From Desulfobacteraceae bacterium (GTDB lineage: Bacteria > Desulfobacterota > Syntrophobacteria > Syntrophobacterales > Syntrophobacteraceae): a stretch of 32,748 bases of DNA. Shown here piece by piece: positions 9,292 through 17,268 of this stretch. The stretch is from the NCBI GenBank assembly GCA_021372635.1, contig JAJFUA010000367.1:1-32748 (forward strand), given 5' to 3'. Positions within the stretch are counted from its first letter, which is position 1. Every line of letters begins with the position of its first letter. The notes under the pieces were generated by a model that worked only from the letters and a program-made list of their open reading frames with translations, was not told the origin of the DNA and made no database searches. The position numbers and the translations under genes are program-made.

Positions 9292-9405
9292 GGGACGCCG
9301 CGGCCTGGATTTCGAGGCCGGTTCGGGCGGGAAAGGGACGGATGGCGCCGCCTTTTCCGGCGTGTCGCTCCTTCGTGATCGTTCAGTATGAAACAAAGGC
9401 TCGTG

Positions 9406-10830
9406 ATGAGTAAGACTCTGTATCCCTCCCAGCCTGTTCTGCTGGTGGACGACGAGATCGAGGGGCTTAGAAGCCTCGAACTGGCGTTGCGCTCCGGGGG
9501 GATCAGCAACATCGTGCAGTGCCTGGACAGCAGGGAAGTTATGCCCATGCTCGCCGAACGGGAAATCTGCGCCATTCTGCTCGACCTCAGCATGCCCTAT
9601 ATCTGCGGCGAAGAAATCCTTCCCCGGATCGTACAGGAATACCCGGAGATTCCCGTCATCATCAGCACGGCGACCAACGAGGTGCAGACCGCCGTCCGCT
9701 GCATGCAGGCGAAGGCCTACGACTACATGGTGAAGCCGATCGAAAAGAGCCGGCTGATTTCGGGTGTTACACGGGCCATCGAAATGCGGGAGCTTCAAAA
9801 CGACTACCTGCAGCTCAAGAGCAGAATGCTTTCGGAGACGCTGGAAAAGCCCCAGGTCTTCTCGACCATGATCACCCGCAGCAACCGGATGCATTCCCTC
9901 TTCCAGTATGCCGAATCCATAGCCTCCAGTCCCCATCCGCTCCTCATCAGCGGCGAGACCGGCGTCGGCAAGGAACTTATGGCGGAAGCCATTCACAAGC
10001 TGAGCTGCCGCACGGGGCCCCTCATTTCCGTGAACGTCGCGGGCATTGACGACACCGCCTTTTCCGACACACTGTTCGGACACAAGCGGGGCGCGTTCAC
10101 GGGAGCGGTGGATCCCCGCAAGGGGCTGGTCGAGCGGGCCGCGGGCGGTACGCTTCACCTGGACGAAATCGGAGATCTGAGTTCCGATTCACAGATCAAG
10201 TTGCTGCGGCTGGTGCAGGAGCGCGAATACTTTCCACTGGGGTCCGACGTGCCCAAGGTGGCGGACACCCGGATCATCGTCAGTACCAACCAGGATCTGC
10301 AGGCCCTCCTCGCCAGGGGATTGTTCCGGAAGGATCTCTTCTATCGGCTGCGGACGCACCATCTGCACATTCCCCCTCTGCGGGAGCGGCTGGAGGATCT
10401 GCCTCTGCTTGTTGAGCATTTTCTTTGCGAAGCCGCGGCAAGCCTGGACAGGAAAATGCCGCCGGTAACGGCCGACCTGCTGTGCCGTCTTTCGTCGCAT
10501 TCTTTTCCGGGCAATGTCAGGGAACTTCGGGCCATGATCTACGACGCCCTGGGCAGCGGTGATTCCATGCGGCTCTCTTTCGAACGGCTCGAAACATATA
10601 TGGAAAGGGGAGACCCGCCGTGCGTTCAGGCCGGCCAGAGTCCGTTTGCTTCCGTTTCGCCTGCCGTGTACTCGGATTTGGAACCTCTGCCGACCCTGAA
10701 GGAAGCCATGCAGATGCTCATCGGTGAAGCGATGCGGCGCACTTCCAACAACCAGTCGATGGCCGCCAGGCTACTGGGAATTTCGAGGCAGCGGCTCGGA
10801 AGACGCCTGAAAGACGGGACCGACTGGTAA
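9406..10830 (+). CDS. Sigma-54-dependent response regulator (NtrC family)
   Basis: A 474-residue regulator with three domains. The receiver (about residues 8-125) has VDDE, the phosphoacceptor Asp60 in LLDLSMP and Lys in VKPIEK. The AAA+ domain has Walker A GETGVGKE (183-190), the sigma-54-contacting loop GAFTGA (229-234) and Walker B GGTLHLDEIGDL. The C-terminal Fis-type helix-turn-helix is NQSMAARLLGISRQRLGRRL. All catalytic motifs are intact, so it should open sigma-54 promoters when phosphorylated. I prefer the ATG at 9406 (AAAGG upstream) to that at 9388, which lacks a site. The hybrid kinase upstream is the likely phosphodonor, and a sigma-54-type promoter lies 240 bases downstream. Confidence 0.92.
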   Translation: MSKTLYPSQPVLLVDDEIEGLRSLELALRSGGISNIVQCLDSREVMPMLAEREICAILLDLSMPYICGEEILPRIVQEYPEIPVIISTATNEVQTAVRCMQAKAYDYMVKPIEKSRLISGVTRAIEMRELQNDYLQLKSRMLSETLEKPQVFSTMITRSNRMHSLFQYAESIASSPHPLLISGETGVGKELMAEAIHKLSCRTGPLISVNVAGIDDTAFSDTLFGHKRGAFTGAVDPRKGLVERAAGGTLHLDEIGDLSSDSQIKLLRLVQEREYFPLGSDVPKVADTRIIVSTNQDLQALLARGLFRKDLFYRLRTHHLHIPPLRERLEDLPLLVEHFLCEAAASLDRKMPPVTADLLCRLSSHSFPGNVRELRAMIYDALGSGDSMRLSFERLETYMERGDPPCVQAGQSPFASVSPAVYSDLEPLPTLKEAMQMLIGEAMRRTSNNQSMAARLLGISRQRLGRRLKDGTDW

Positions 10831-11219
10831 GGGCTGCCCCCCTGCAAGCCGCTATGCGCCGGTCCATGGTCTCTGTCGCATAAAGACCTTTCGAGGGATT
10901 TCTCCTCCCCTCTGCGGACCCGATCGATACGGTTGAGCCAGGCATTCGATATCCCCCCTTGAGCGCTCGTTCCAACGGCATTGATGAAGAAAGTGCGGGA
11001 GGTTCGGTGCTTCTTATGCAGAACTTTTCTTTCGTTTTTTTCTCTCCCTGACCTGAAAATTCTCAAAACTGGCACTTTCCTGGCATTGGCAGCAGGCAAC
11101 GGAATGCATCCTGTCCGCGGGCTGCTGCCCGGTCACCGTCACTCGGTGGGAGCGGTGGACAGTCGATGCACCGGACTGTGGTTCGAAAGGATTTTCATTT
11201 CCGAAAGACAAGGGGGAGC
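10831..11219. other. 389-base spacer with sigma-54-type promoter
   Basis: I see no convincing gene in this stretch on either strand. Its one recognisable element is the -24/-12 promoter listed separately. The sequence before it is pyrimidine-rich (11020-11050) and could hold activator sites, but no clear dyad was recognised. Confidence 0.5.
11070..11085 (+). promoter_or_regulatory. Sigma-54-type (-24/-12) promoter
   Basis: TGGCACTTTCCTGGCA matches the consensus TGGCAC-N5-TTGCA with a single mismatch (G for T in the -12 box). The GG and GC dinucleotides have the required 10-base spacing. It lies 135 bases before the start of the single-domain response regulator and just downstream of a sigma-54 activator gene. 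Confidence 0.65.
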
Positions 11220-11597
11220 ATGTTGGAAGGTCATATCCTGATCGCTGAAGATGAAGAAAACATCTTGAGAGTTCTTTCCCTTTTGCTCAGGCGTCGCGGG
11301 TATACGGTATCGACGGCGCGGGACGGTTCGCAGGCCTTGGAAGTGATCGTGGATGCCCGGAAAAGCGACCGCCCCGTCGACCTGCTGCTCACGGACGTGC
11401 AGATGGAAGGTATGACGGGGTTCGAACTGGTGGTCGAGCTGGATAAGATGGAACTGCTTCTCCCGGTTCTCTTCATGACCGGATTCGCCCGCGAGCAGGC
11501 GGCAGTGAAAACGGAGGGAAGATTTGTGCGGTTTATCGAAAAACCGTTCAAGGCGGAAAGACTGATCGAGCTGGTTTCCACGGCTCTGAAGCATTGA
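11220..11597 (+). CDS. Single-domain response regulator (CheY-like receiver)
   Basis: A 125-residue stand-alone receiver. The acidic pocket is IAEDEEN (Glu10, Asp11), the phosphoacceptor is Asp59 in LLLTDVQMEGMTG, the conserved Thr is in LFMTGFA, and the Lys is Lys108 in IEKPF. There is no output domain, so it should act by protein contact or as a phosphorelay intermediate. The start is ATG 11220 directly after AAGGGGGAGC; an upstream in-frame ATG at 11166 lacks a site. A sigma-54-type promoter precedes it. The adjacent kinase carries a receiver with a reduced acidic pocket, so this protein may take over a phosphorelay step; that is inference. Confidence 0.85.
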   Translation: MLEGHILIAEDEENILRVLSLLLRRRGYTVSTARDGSQALEVIVDARKSDRPVDLLLTDVQMEGMTGFELVVELDKMELLLPVLFMTGFAREQAAVKTEGRFVRFIEKPFKAERLIELVSTALKH

Positions 11598-11716
11598 AGC
11601 CGGGACCCAGCCGCTTCGGCGCCCGGGCGTGTGTGAACGTGCGGGTCTTGCAATATGGAACAGCGGCCGTATCGTTTCGTAACATGAGTGCCATTTTGTC
11701 ACAGTCCGGCAGGACT

Positions 11717-11744
11717 GCGGGAGGTTCATGGGAGGACCTCCCGC
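11717..11744. other. Stem-loop after the response regulator gene
   Basis: GCGGGAGGT (11717-11725) and ACCTCCCGC (11736-11744) form a perfect 9-bp stem with a 10-base loop. It lacks a T run. It lies between convergent genes and may be a weak terminator. Confidence 0.4.
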
Positions 11745-11795
11745 CGGATTCGGGAAGATCGTCCCGGACGATTCCCGTGCCGGAACGCAACGTTC

Positions 11796-11858
11796 GGACC
11801 GGCGTCCGTCCCTTTTCAGGCCAATGCACGGGGGCCTGAATGGTGCGGACGCCGGTCC
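11796..11858. repeat. 13-bp perfect inverted repeat, imperfectly extended
   Basis: GGACCGGCGTCCG (11796-11808) is the exact complement of 11846-11858, separated by 37 bases. The outer flanks also match in part: GCAACG plus TTC on the left pairs with GAAGCGTTGC on the right. It sits in the spacer between the response regulator gene and the convergent cysE. Confidence 0.7.
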
Positions 11859-11890
11859 GGGCGAAGCGTTGCGGGAGCGGTCCGGCAGCG

Positions 11891-12853
11891 TCAGGACTCC
11901 CTCGGTTTGTCCCTGTAGACCAGTTCGGGCTTCTTCAGAAAGACGGTCGTATCCTGCGGCACCGATTCCGTGAGCCACACGTTGCCCCCGATCACGGACC
12001 GCGCGCCGATCACCGTATTGCCGCCGAGGATGGTCGCACCCGAGTAGATGATGACGTCATCCTCGATGGTCGGGTGGCGTTTCTTGTTCCTGAGCATCTC
12101 TCCGGCATCCCTGGGAAGCGACAGTGCCCCGAGGGTCACGCCCTGGTAGAGCCTCACGTGCCTGCCGATTTCTGTCGTTTCGCCGATCACCACACCCGTT
12201 CCATGGTCGATGAAGAAGCTCTCCCCAATGTGCGCTCCGGGGTGAATATCGATCCCCGTCTTGCTGTGCGCGTATTCGGTCATGATGCGCGGGATCAGGG
12301 GGATCCCCTGCTCGAAGATCTGGTGTGCCATCCGGTAGACGGATATGGCGAAAAGCCCCGGGTAGCTGAATATGATCTCGTCGTAGCTCTTCGCGGCGGG
12401 GTCGCCCTCGTAAGCGGCCCGGACGTCGGTCGCCAGCATGCTGCGCATCTGGGAAAGCGACTTCATGAAATCCACCGTAGCCGCCTGCCCCAGTTCGTCA
12501 CAGTGTACGCACGGCAGATCGTGGCGGATGCAGTCGTGGCGCAGCGCCAGGGCGATCTGTTCCGATAGCTGCTCGAAGAGGGCCGTGATTTCCTGGCCGA
12601 AGTAATAGGCCACGTTGAAGTTTTCCAGGCGCGTGCGGATGAAGTAGCCTGGGAAAAGTATCCGGCTGGTCCGGTGAACGATCTCGATGATCGCCTCGCG
12701 GTGTGGAATCGGTTCGGGACCGACGTGGTCGAAACAATTCCCCTGCCTGCAGGATTGTACGAGCTGCTCCACGATCCGCGGGATTTCCTCGCGGTGGTGG
12801 CGGCTGATTTCGACCTCGGTCTTGCATTCGTCCAGCTTGGATATGTCGTGCAT
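11891..12853 (-). CDS. cysE: Serine O-acetyltransferase (EpsC/CysE type)
   Basis: A 320-residue enzyme that acetylates serine to O-acetylserine for cysteine synthesis. The N-terminal helical region (1-145) leads into AAYEGDPAAKS (Asp151). It is followed by the left-handed beta-helix with IDIHPGAHIG (His204), the catalytic IDHGTGVVIGET (His217), YQGVTLGAL and the late hexapeptides TILGGNTVIGARSVIGGNVW. The length is that of the longer SAT form common in anaerobes. I chose ATG 12853, where the family sequence begins; only a weak ribosome site precedes it. It is not in the cysK operon but supplies its substrate, and lies downstream of nifU-nifS on the same strand across a 512-base spacer. Confidence 0.9.
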   Translation of the reverse strand: MHDISKLDECKTEVEISRHHREEIPRIVEQLVQSCRQGNCFDHVGPEPIPHREAIIEIVHRTSRILFPGYFIRTRLENFNVAYYFGQEITALFEQLSEQIALALRHDCIRHDLPCVHCDELGQAATVDFMKSLSQMRSMLATDVRAAYEGDPAAKSYDEIIFSYPGLFAISVYRMAHQIFEQGIPLIPRIMTEYAHSKTGIDIHPGAHIGESFFIDHGTGVVIGETTEIGRHVRLYQGVTLGALSLPRDAGEMLRNKKRHPTIEDDVIIYSGATILGGNTVIGARSVIGGNVWLTESVPQDTTVFLKKPELVYRDKPRES

Positions 12854-12914
12854 GTTCTCTACCGGTCCTTGCTTTTGAAAAATAAATCTTTCCCGGGCGA
12901 AAATTTCGGTTCTC

Positions 12915-12946
12915 CGCTCGAGGAATCGCCATTCTCCCCTCGAGCG
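12915..12946. repeat. 9-bp palindromic stem upstream of cysE
   Basis: CGCTCGAGG (12915-12923) and CCTCGAGCG (12938-12946) are exact complements around a 14-base loop. This is in the 5' leader region of cysE, 62 bases from its start, so it could affect cysE expression or be part of a dispersed repeat. Confidence 0.6.
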
Positions 12947-13035
12947 CCAATCTCCATTTTTCTGTCGATAGATCTCAATTCCCCCGGAGTGAGGCAATGC
13001 TGTTGTTTTGAGAATCCCATTCCCCCCTTGATTCT

Positions 13036-13162
13036 CTTGCAAGGGTAGATTTTTTAAAAATGGCATTGAATTCAAACGGTTTCCCGAAAAGAGGGAAAGC
13101 CGCATAAAACGTTGATGAAGGCCATCCTCCATCAAGTAGACTGAAAAAACTGCCCTTGTAAG
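13036..13162. mobile_element. MITE-like structured element between nifS and cysE
   Basis: Imperfect terminal inverted repeats bound a 127-bp segment. The left end (13036-13055) reads CTTGCAAGGGTAGATTTTTT and the right end (13144-13162) reads AAAAAACTGCCCTTGTAAG. Inside are two smaller stems: a TTTCCC/GGGAAA pair near 13080-13100, and TTGATGAAGG/CCTCCATCAA at 13112-13135 with loop CCAT. It has no coding potential and is more AT-rich than its surroundings. It may be a miniature transposable element or a structured RNA leader; no target duplication was recognised. Confidence 0.4.
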
Positions 13163-13230
13163 CCCTTGATGGGGATATGGGAGTTTTTCCTACGGATCTT
13201 CAAGATCTTGGAACCACAACCCACCTTGAT

Positions 13231-13245
13231 CCCCCTCGAAGGGGG
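13231..13245. repeat. Short perfect hairpin downstream of nifS
   Basis: CCCCCT-CGA-AGGGGG is a perfect 6-bp stem with a 3-base loop. A second CCCC-TTC-GGGG hairpin lies near 13281-13290. Both fall within about 135 bases after the nifS stop on the minus strand. Neither has a T run, so they are weak terminator candidates. Confidence 0.4.
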
Positions 13246-13365
13246 AACGGGAATCCTCAACGCAACAGAATGATCGCCTCCCCTTCGGGGTGCAGCAGGA
13301 CAGGGTGCTCCTGAACTGATCGCTCGAGTGGGAAAATCGCGTCGCATCGTTCCATCGCACTGCCC

Positions 13366-14574
13366 CTAGGCCTCAGCGGCTCCTGGGAAATTCCTCGCGC
13401 ATGTCTGTCCGCCCACCCCCTGTTTCCAGTAAGGCGACATGCTCCGGAGCGTCTCGATAATGGGGGGCACCTTTTCGATGACGAAATCGATTTCTTCATC
13501 CGTGTTGTAGATGCTGAGGCTGAAGCGGATGGAGCCGTGAGCCATCGTAAAAGGTACGCCCATGGCCCGGAGCACATGGGACGGCTGCAGGGACCCGGAG
13601 GTGCATGCCGAGCCCGAGGAAGCGCAGATCTTGAATTCGTCGAGCAGGAGGAGAATTCCCTCGCCCTCGACGAATTCAAAGCTGATGTTGCTCGTATTGG
13701 GGAGGCGCTGCACGCGGTCCCCGTTCACGCGGCTGCTGGGCACCCGGGCAAGCAGTTCGTTTTCGAGCCGGTCCCTCAGGCGCCGGACCCTCACGTTCTC
13801 GTCTTCCATCTTCTGACGCGCCAGTTCGGCGGCCATGCCGAGCCCGATGATGCTGGGCGTGTTCTCCGTGCCGCCCCGGCGGCCCTTTTCCTGGTGGCCT
13901 CCGATCATGAACGGGGAAAACTTGGTCCCGCGACGTACGTAGAGGACCCCTATGCCCTTCGGGGCGTGCAGCTTGTGCCCGGACAGTGAAAGCATGTTGA
14001 CGGAGTTCCTGCTCAGGTCGATGGGGACCTTGCCCACGGCCTGCACGGCGTCCGTATGGAAGAGGATTCCCTTCTCCCGTGCCAGTGCGGCGGCCTTTTC
14101 GATGGGAAAGATCACCCCGGTCTCGTTGTTCGCCCACATGAGGCTCACGATGGCGGTATCGCTCGTGAGGCTCCTTCGGTACACTTCCATGTCCAGGCGG
14201 CCTTCGGCGTCTACCGGTACTTCGGTAATCCTGTAGCCCCGGGTCGCCAGGTGGGCGCACAGTGCCCGGATGGCGGGATGCTCCACCCGGCTGGTCACGA
14301 TGTGTTTTCTATCGGGATAAGTGAGCAGCGCCGAACGAATCGCCGCATTGTCGCTCTCGGTCCCGCAGCTGGTGAAGATGATTTCGTCGGGGGATGCGCC
14401 GAGAAGGGCCGCCATTTGTTCGTGCGCCTCACGTATTCTTCTACCCACCTGGCCGCCGAACGAATGCATGCTGGAAGGATTTCCGTAGTAATCGTGAAAG
14501 TAGGGGAGCATCGCTTCCATGACTTCCGCGGCGACCTGGGTGGTGGCGTTGTTATCCAGATAGATCGTCTTCAC
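13366..14574 (-). CDS. nifS: Cysteine desulfurase NifS/IscS (class I)
   Basis: A 402-residue PLP enzyme that removes sulfur from cysteine as a persulfide for Fe-S cluster assembly. It begins KTIYLDNNATT and has the PLP contacts His99 (VEHPAI) and Asp175 (HTDAVQAVG), the Schiff-base Lys201 (LSGHKLHAPKG) and the catalytic Cys324 in SGSACTSGS. The motif and loop length place it in the NifS/IscS class. The start is GTG at 14574, overlapping the nifU stop in a GTGA junction with AGGAGG just upstream, so it is translationally coupled to nifU. No nitrogenase gene is seen, so a housekeeping role is likely. Confidence 0.93.
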   Translation of the reverse strand: MKTIYLDNNATTQVAAEVMEAMLPYFHDYYGNPSSMHSFGGQVGRRIREAHEQMAALLGASPDEIIFTSCGTESDNAAIRSALLTYPDRKHIVTSRVEHPAIRALCAHLATRGYRITEVPVDAEGRLDMEVYRRSLTSDTAIVSLMWANNETGVIFPIEKAAALAREKGILFHTDAVQAVGKVPIDLSRNSVNMLSLSGHKLHAPKGIGVLYVRRGTKFSPFMIGGHQEKGRRGGTENTPSIIGLGMAAELARQKMEDENVRVRRLRDRLENELLARVPSSRVNGDRVQRLPNTSNISFEFVEGEGILLLLDEFKICASSGSACTSGSLQPSHVLRAMGVPFTMAHGSIRFSLSIYNTDEEIDFVIEKVPPIIETLRSMSPYWKQGVGGQTCARNFPGAAEA

Positions 14575-15401
14575 TGGGCTTCCTCCTCGACAACGAGTTC
14601 GGGCCACACCAATTCGCGGAGCTTGGCCTCGACGAAGTTCTTCAACGTCTGGTTCGACGCCTGGCAGGATGCGCAGGCTCCTCTCGTGGCCACCAGTACA
14701 CGGTTGCCGATCACATCGATGAGTTCGATGTCTCCGCCGTCGTGCCGGAGGGATGGCCTGATCTGCTGCTCGAGCGTTTCTTCGATCAATTTTATCTTGC
14801 GCAGGTTGGACATCTTCGGCCTTTCGACCGGCTTGTTCTCCATTTCCGCGCGCACTCTCCCGAGGATTTCGAGAATCGCTCCGTGGCAACCGCCGCAGCC
14901 ACCACCGGCCTTGGTGTAGTTGGTGACTTCCTCGAGGCTCTGGAGGTTGTTTTCCTTGATGGCCCTCACGATCTCCGTTTCAGTGACGCCGAAGCACTCG
15001 CAGACGATCTTCTCCTGTTCCGCCTCGTCTTTTTTCCCCTCGTAATGGCCGATCGCCTTTTCAAGCGCTTCGCGGCCCAGTACGGAACAATGCATCTTCT
15101 CCTGGGGCAGGCCGCCCAGGTAAGCGGCTATATCCTGGTTGGTGACCTTCGATGCTTCCTCGACGGTCATGCCCTTGATCATCTCCGTCAGGGCGGAGGC
15201 CGAAGCAATGGCGCTGGCGCAGCCGAAGGTCTTGAACCTGGCGTCCACGATGCGCTTGTTCTCGTCGAGCTTGAAGGTGAGCCGGAGTGCATCGCCGCAG
15301 GCGATGGAACCCACTTCTGCGAAGCCGTCCGCATTCTCTATTTCACCGACATTGCGAGGATTCAGAAAGTGATCTCTGACCTTGTCCGTATATTCCCACA
15401 T
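14571..15401 (-). CDS. nifU: Fe-S cluster assembly scaffold NifU (three-domain)
   Basis: A 276-residue full-length NifU. The IscU-like domain (1-125) has Cys35 with Asp37 (IACGDA), Cys61 (TFGCAS) and Cys105 (MHCSVLG). The central Bfd-like [2Fe-2S] domain (about 130-182) has CEC (134,136) and CGGC (169,172). The C-terminal Nfu domain (about 200-276) has the cluster-carrying CASC (243,246). All ligands are present. Start ATG 15401 is supported by AGGAG seven bases upstream. It builds clusters with sulfur from the coupled nifS, and passes them to apoproteins. Three-domain NifU outside nif clusters is common in anaerobic delta- and epsilonproteobacteria. Confidence 0.94.
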   Translation of the reverse strand: MWEYTDKVRDHFLNPRNVGEIENADGFAEVGSIACGDALRLTFKLDENKRIVDARFKTFGCASAIASASALTEMIKGMTVEEASKVTNQDIAAYLGGLPQEKMHCSVLGREALEKAIGHYEGKKDEAEQEKIVCECFGVTETEIVRAIKENNLQSLEEVTNYTKAGGGCGGCHGAILEILGRVRAEMENKPVERPKMSNLRKIKLIEETLEQQIRPSLRHDGGDIELIDVIGNRVLVATRGACASCQASNQTLKNFVEAKLRELVWPELVVEEEAQ

Positions 15402-15845
15402 ATTAACGCTCCTAAGATGATTATGCGCTGAAGCACTCGTCCCGACTTCATGAGCAGCAAGCCGACACCTCCTCATCAGCTCCTGGCAGGTGAGTCCCCC
15501 CGTCTACAGATCCTTTCGTCCGTAATTCCGATTACTTTTAATGATAACCCGGCCGCACCCGGATTCGTACCCGCATATTTTAAGTATAGAGAACTTCTCT
15601 TTCCACAAGAATATGCACTCCGGACGCAAAAAGTTCATCGAGTCAGTGCACAAAGCAACGCAAACCGCGATCCCGCGCGCATCCAGGGAAAAATCGGTTC
15701 CACGGAGACCTGCCCATGCCTGTTTGATGGCCGCGCCCGGGCCTCTCCCCGGCCCCCCTTGAACCCTTCTTTTCGGGGTGATTACCTTCCAGAAAGGGCC
15801 TTCCGACAAAATGCGTCGAGTTCCCAGAGAGAGGTGGTGTGAAAG
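15402..15845. other. 444-base divergent spacer between nifU and a hypothetical gene
   Basis: No coding sequence is supported. On the minus strand a TATACT hexamer near 15590 lies in an AT-rich stretch and could be a -10 box for nifU, but the -35 is poor. No Rrf2-type dyad was recognised with confidence. Confidence 0.4.
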
Positions 15846-16124
15846 ATGCCGGAGAATATGCAAAGTGCGATCGATTACGAAGGGTTGATTGAACTGGCGA
15901 AATCCAGGGAGATCACCGTTGTCGAGATGGAAGATCTCGAGGGAAAGTGCGGCATTCGGTTTGAGAAAAACGGAAAGAAGTGGATTGCCATTGCGGCGGG
16001 TCAGCCCGTGAGTGAAAAGATCCGGGCGCTGGGCTTTCTCCTGGAGAACTATCCAGGTTGGACCGCTGGCGAGGATACCTATCTTTCCTCGCTGATTGAA
16101 CCAGACTGCGCGCATAATTACTAA
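15846..16124 (+). CDS. Hypothetical 92-residue protein
   Basis: I do not recognise this gene. The product is small, soluble and acidic to neutral, starts MPENMQSAIDYEGLIELA, and has the block KKWIAIAAGQPVSEKIRALG. That strand-turn-helix pattern loosely recalls the ImmA/IrrE fold just before its zinc site, but the HExxH motif is absent, so this is speculation. Two in-frame starts are close together (15846 and 15858); CCGGAG lies just before the second. It stands alone, divergent from nifU, with the alpha/beta hydrolase gene 137 bases downstream. Confidence 0.6.
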   Translation: MPENMQSAIDYEGLIELAKSREITVVEMEDLEGKCGIRFEKNGKKWIAIAAGQPVSEKIRALGFLLENYPGWTAGEDTYLSSLIEPDCAHNY

Positions 16125-16261
16125 AGTTGTAGTAAGTTATCGGGACTGGCACTTTCCGGCAGTCCACCGCAGCGTGGGGACCTGCCCCATCGTGCCCGGT
16201 CCCCGAGCGTTGAGATCGAGGCAGACGGTCATGCCCTCGACAGACAATCGGGAGAAAAGAT

Positions 16262-17206
16262 ATGAAGAAAATGAATTACGTGGCGGGAACCGCCTTTTTG
16301 ATCCTTGCCCTGCTGGCGATGCCGGCCTTTGCCGCGTGGACCCGGCAGGGAGTGAAAGGGCGGGAGACCGTGAGGACACGAAAAAGAGGAGGGACACCCA
16401 TGAGCGATTTGGCTGCCGTTGATTACAGCAGGCTGGACATCCCGGAAGTGCTGATGGTTCTCTTCCACCCGAGGCGGGAATGGGAAGCCCCGGCCTCGGG
16501 TTCCCGCTTCGGCGATGTGCTCATCCCGGTGGAGGAGGGCGCGTCGATCGGGGGGCGTTTCCACGTGGCGGAAAAATCGAACCCTAACATCCTGTTTTTC
16601 CATGGAAACGGCGAGATCGTCTCGGATTACGACGACCTGGGCCCCCTCTACAACCGGCTGGGGATCAATTTCCTGGCCGTGGACTACCGCGGCTACGGCC
16701 GTTCGACCGGGAAGCCCACCGTATCGTCCATGATGCGCGACTGCCACGCGATCTTCGACTATGTGAAAAACTGGCTGAAGGAAAACGGATGTACCGGTCC
16801 GCTGGTCGTCATGGGCCGTTCGCTGGGGAGCGCTTCGGCCATCGAACTTGCGGCGAGCCATCCGGATGGAATCGGCGGCCTGGTCGTGGAAAGCGGCTTT
16901 GCCTACTCGGAGCCTCTTTTGAAACTGCTCGGGGCGGACATGAGATCACTCGGGCACGGTCGGGAGGATGAGTTCGGAAATCTGGCGAAGATCCGGAAGA
17001 TTGAAAAACCGCTGCTCGTCATCCACGCGGAAAGAGACCACATCATCCCGTTTTCCGACGGGCAGGCGCTTTACGAAGCCAGTCCTTCGTCCGACAAGAC
17101 CATTTTGAAAATACCCGGTGCCAACCACAACGATATATTCGCTCGCGGCCTGTCCGAATACATGGCCATGATGAAGTCGTTCACCGTCAGGCTCCGTGCG
17201 CGCTGA
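16262..17206 (+). CDS. Alpha/beta hydrolase (serine hydrolase family)
   Basis: A hydrolase of up to 314 residues. From the first start the triad is Ser187 (GRSLGSAS), Asp259 (HAERDHIIP) and His289 (PGANHND). The oxyanion segment is FFHGNGE and the strand motif is DYRGYGRSTG. The family covers esterases and peptidases of the BEM46/YfhR type; the substrate is unknown. Two starts are credible. ATG 16262 has GGAG seven bases upstream and adds a signal-peptide-like leader (MKKMNYVAGTAFLILALLAM). ATG 16400 has GGAGG seven bases upstream and begins at the usual cytoplasmic start of such proteins. The enzyme may therefore be exported, cytoplasmic or both. It faces cheZ convergently. Confidence 0.82.
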   Translation: MKKMNYVAGTAFLILALLAMPAFAAWTRQGVKGRETVRTRKRGGTPMSDLAAVDYSRLDIPEVLMVLFHPRREWEAPASGSRFGDVLIPVEEGASIGGRFHVAEKSNPNILFFHGNGEIVSDYDDLGPLYNRLGINFLAVDYRGYGRSTGKPTVSSMMRDCHAIFDYVKNWLKENGCTGPLVVMGRSLGSASAIELAASHPDGIGGLVVESGFAYSEPLLKLLGADMRSLGHGREDEFGNLAKIRKIEKPLLVIHAERDHIIPFSDGQALYEASPSSDKTILKIPGANHNDIFARGLSEYMAMMKSFTVRLRAR

Positions 17207-17268
17207 AGGTTCCCGGACCGCACGGCCGCCGGCTCGTTTTTCCGTTCCGGCGCCCCGGTTCGCGAAGA

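Noticed and set aside
8647-10158. 503-codon minus-strand frame across the kinase/regulator junction
   Set aside because: Spans two well-supported plus-strand genes and shows no protein family.
12854-13365. T-box or other known riboswitch upstream of cysE
   Set aside because: Structured, but no T-box or other riboswitch consensus was recognised.
13366-14889. Extended NifS with a 105-residue N-terminal addition
   Set aside because: The extra part is the shadow of nifU; the GTGA overlap and AGGAGG set the start at 14574.
14571-15401. Nitrogen-fixation cluster suggested by nifU-nifS
   Set aside because: No nitrogenase or nif accessory gene is in the window; this pair is widely used for general Fe-S assembly.
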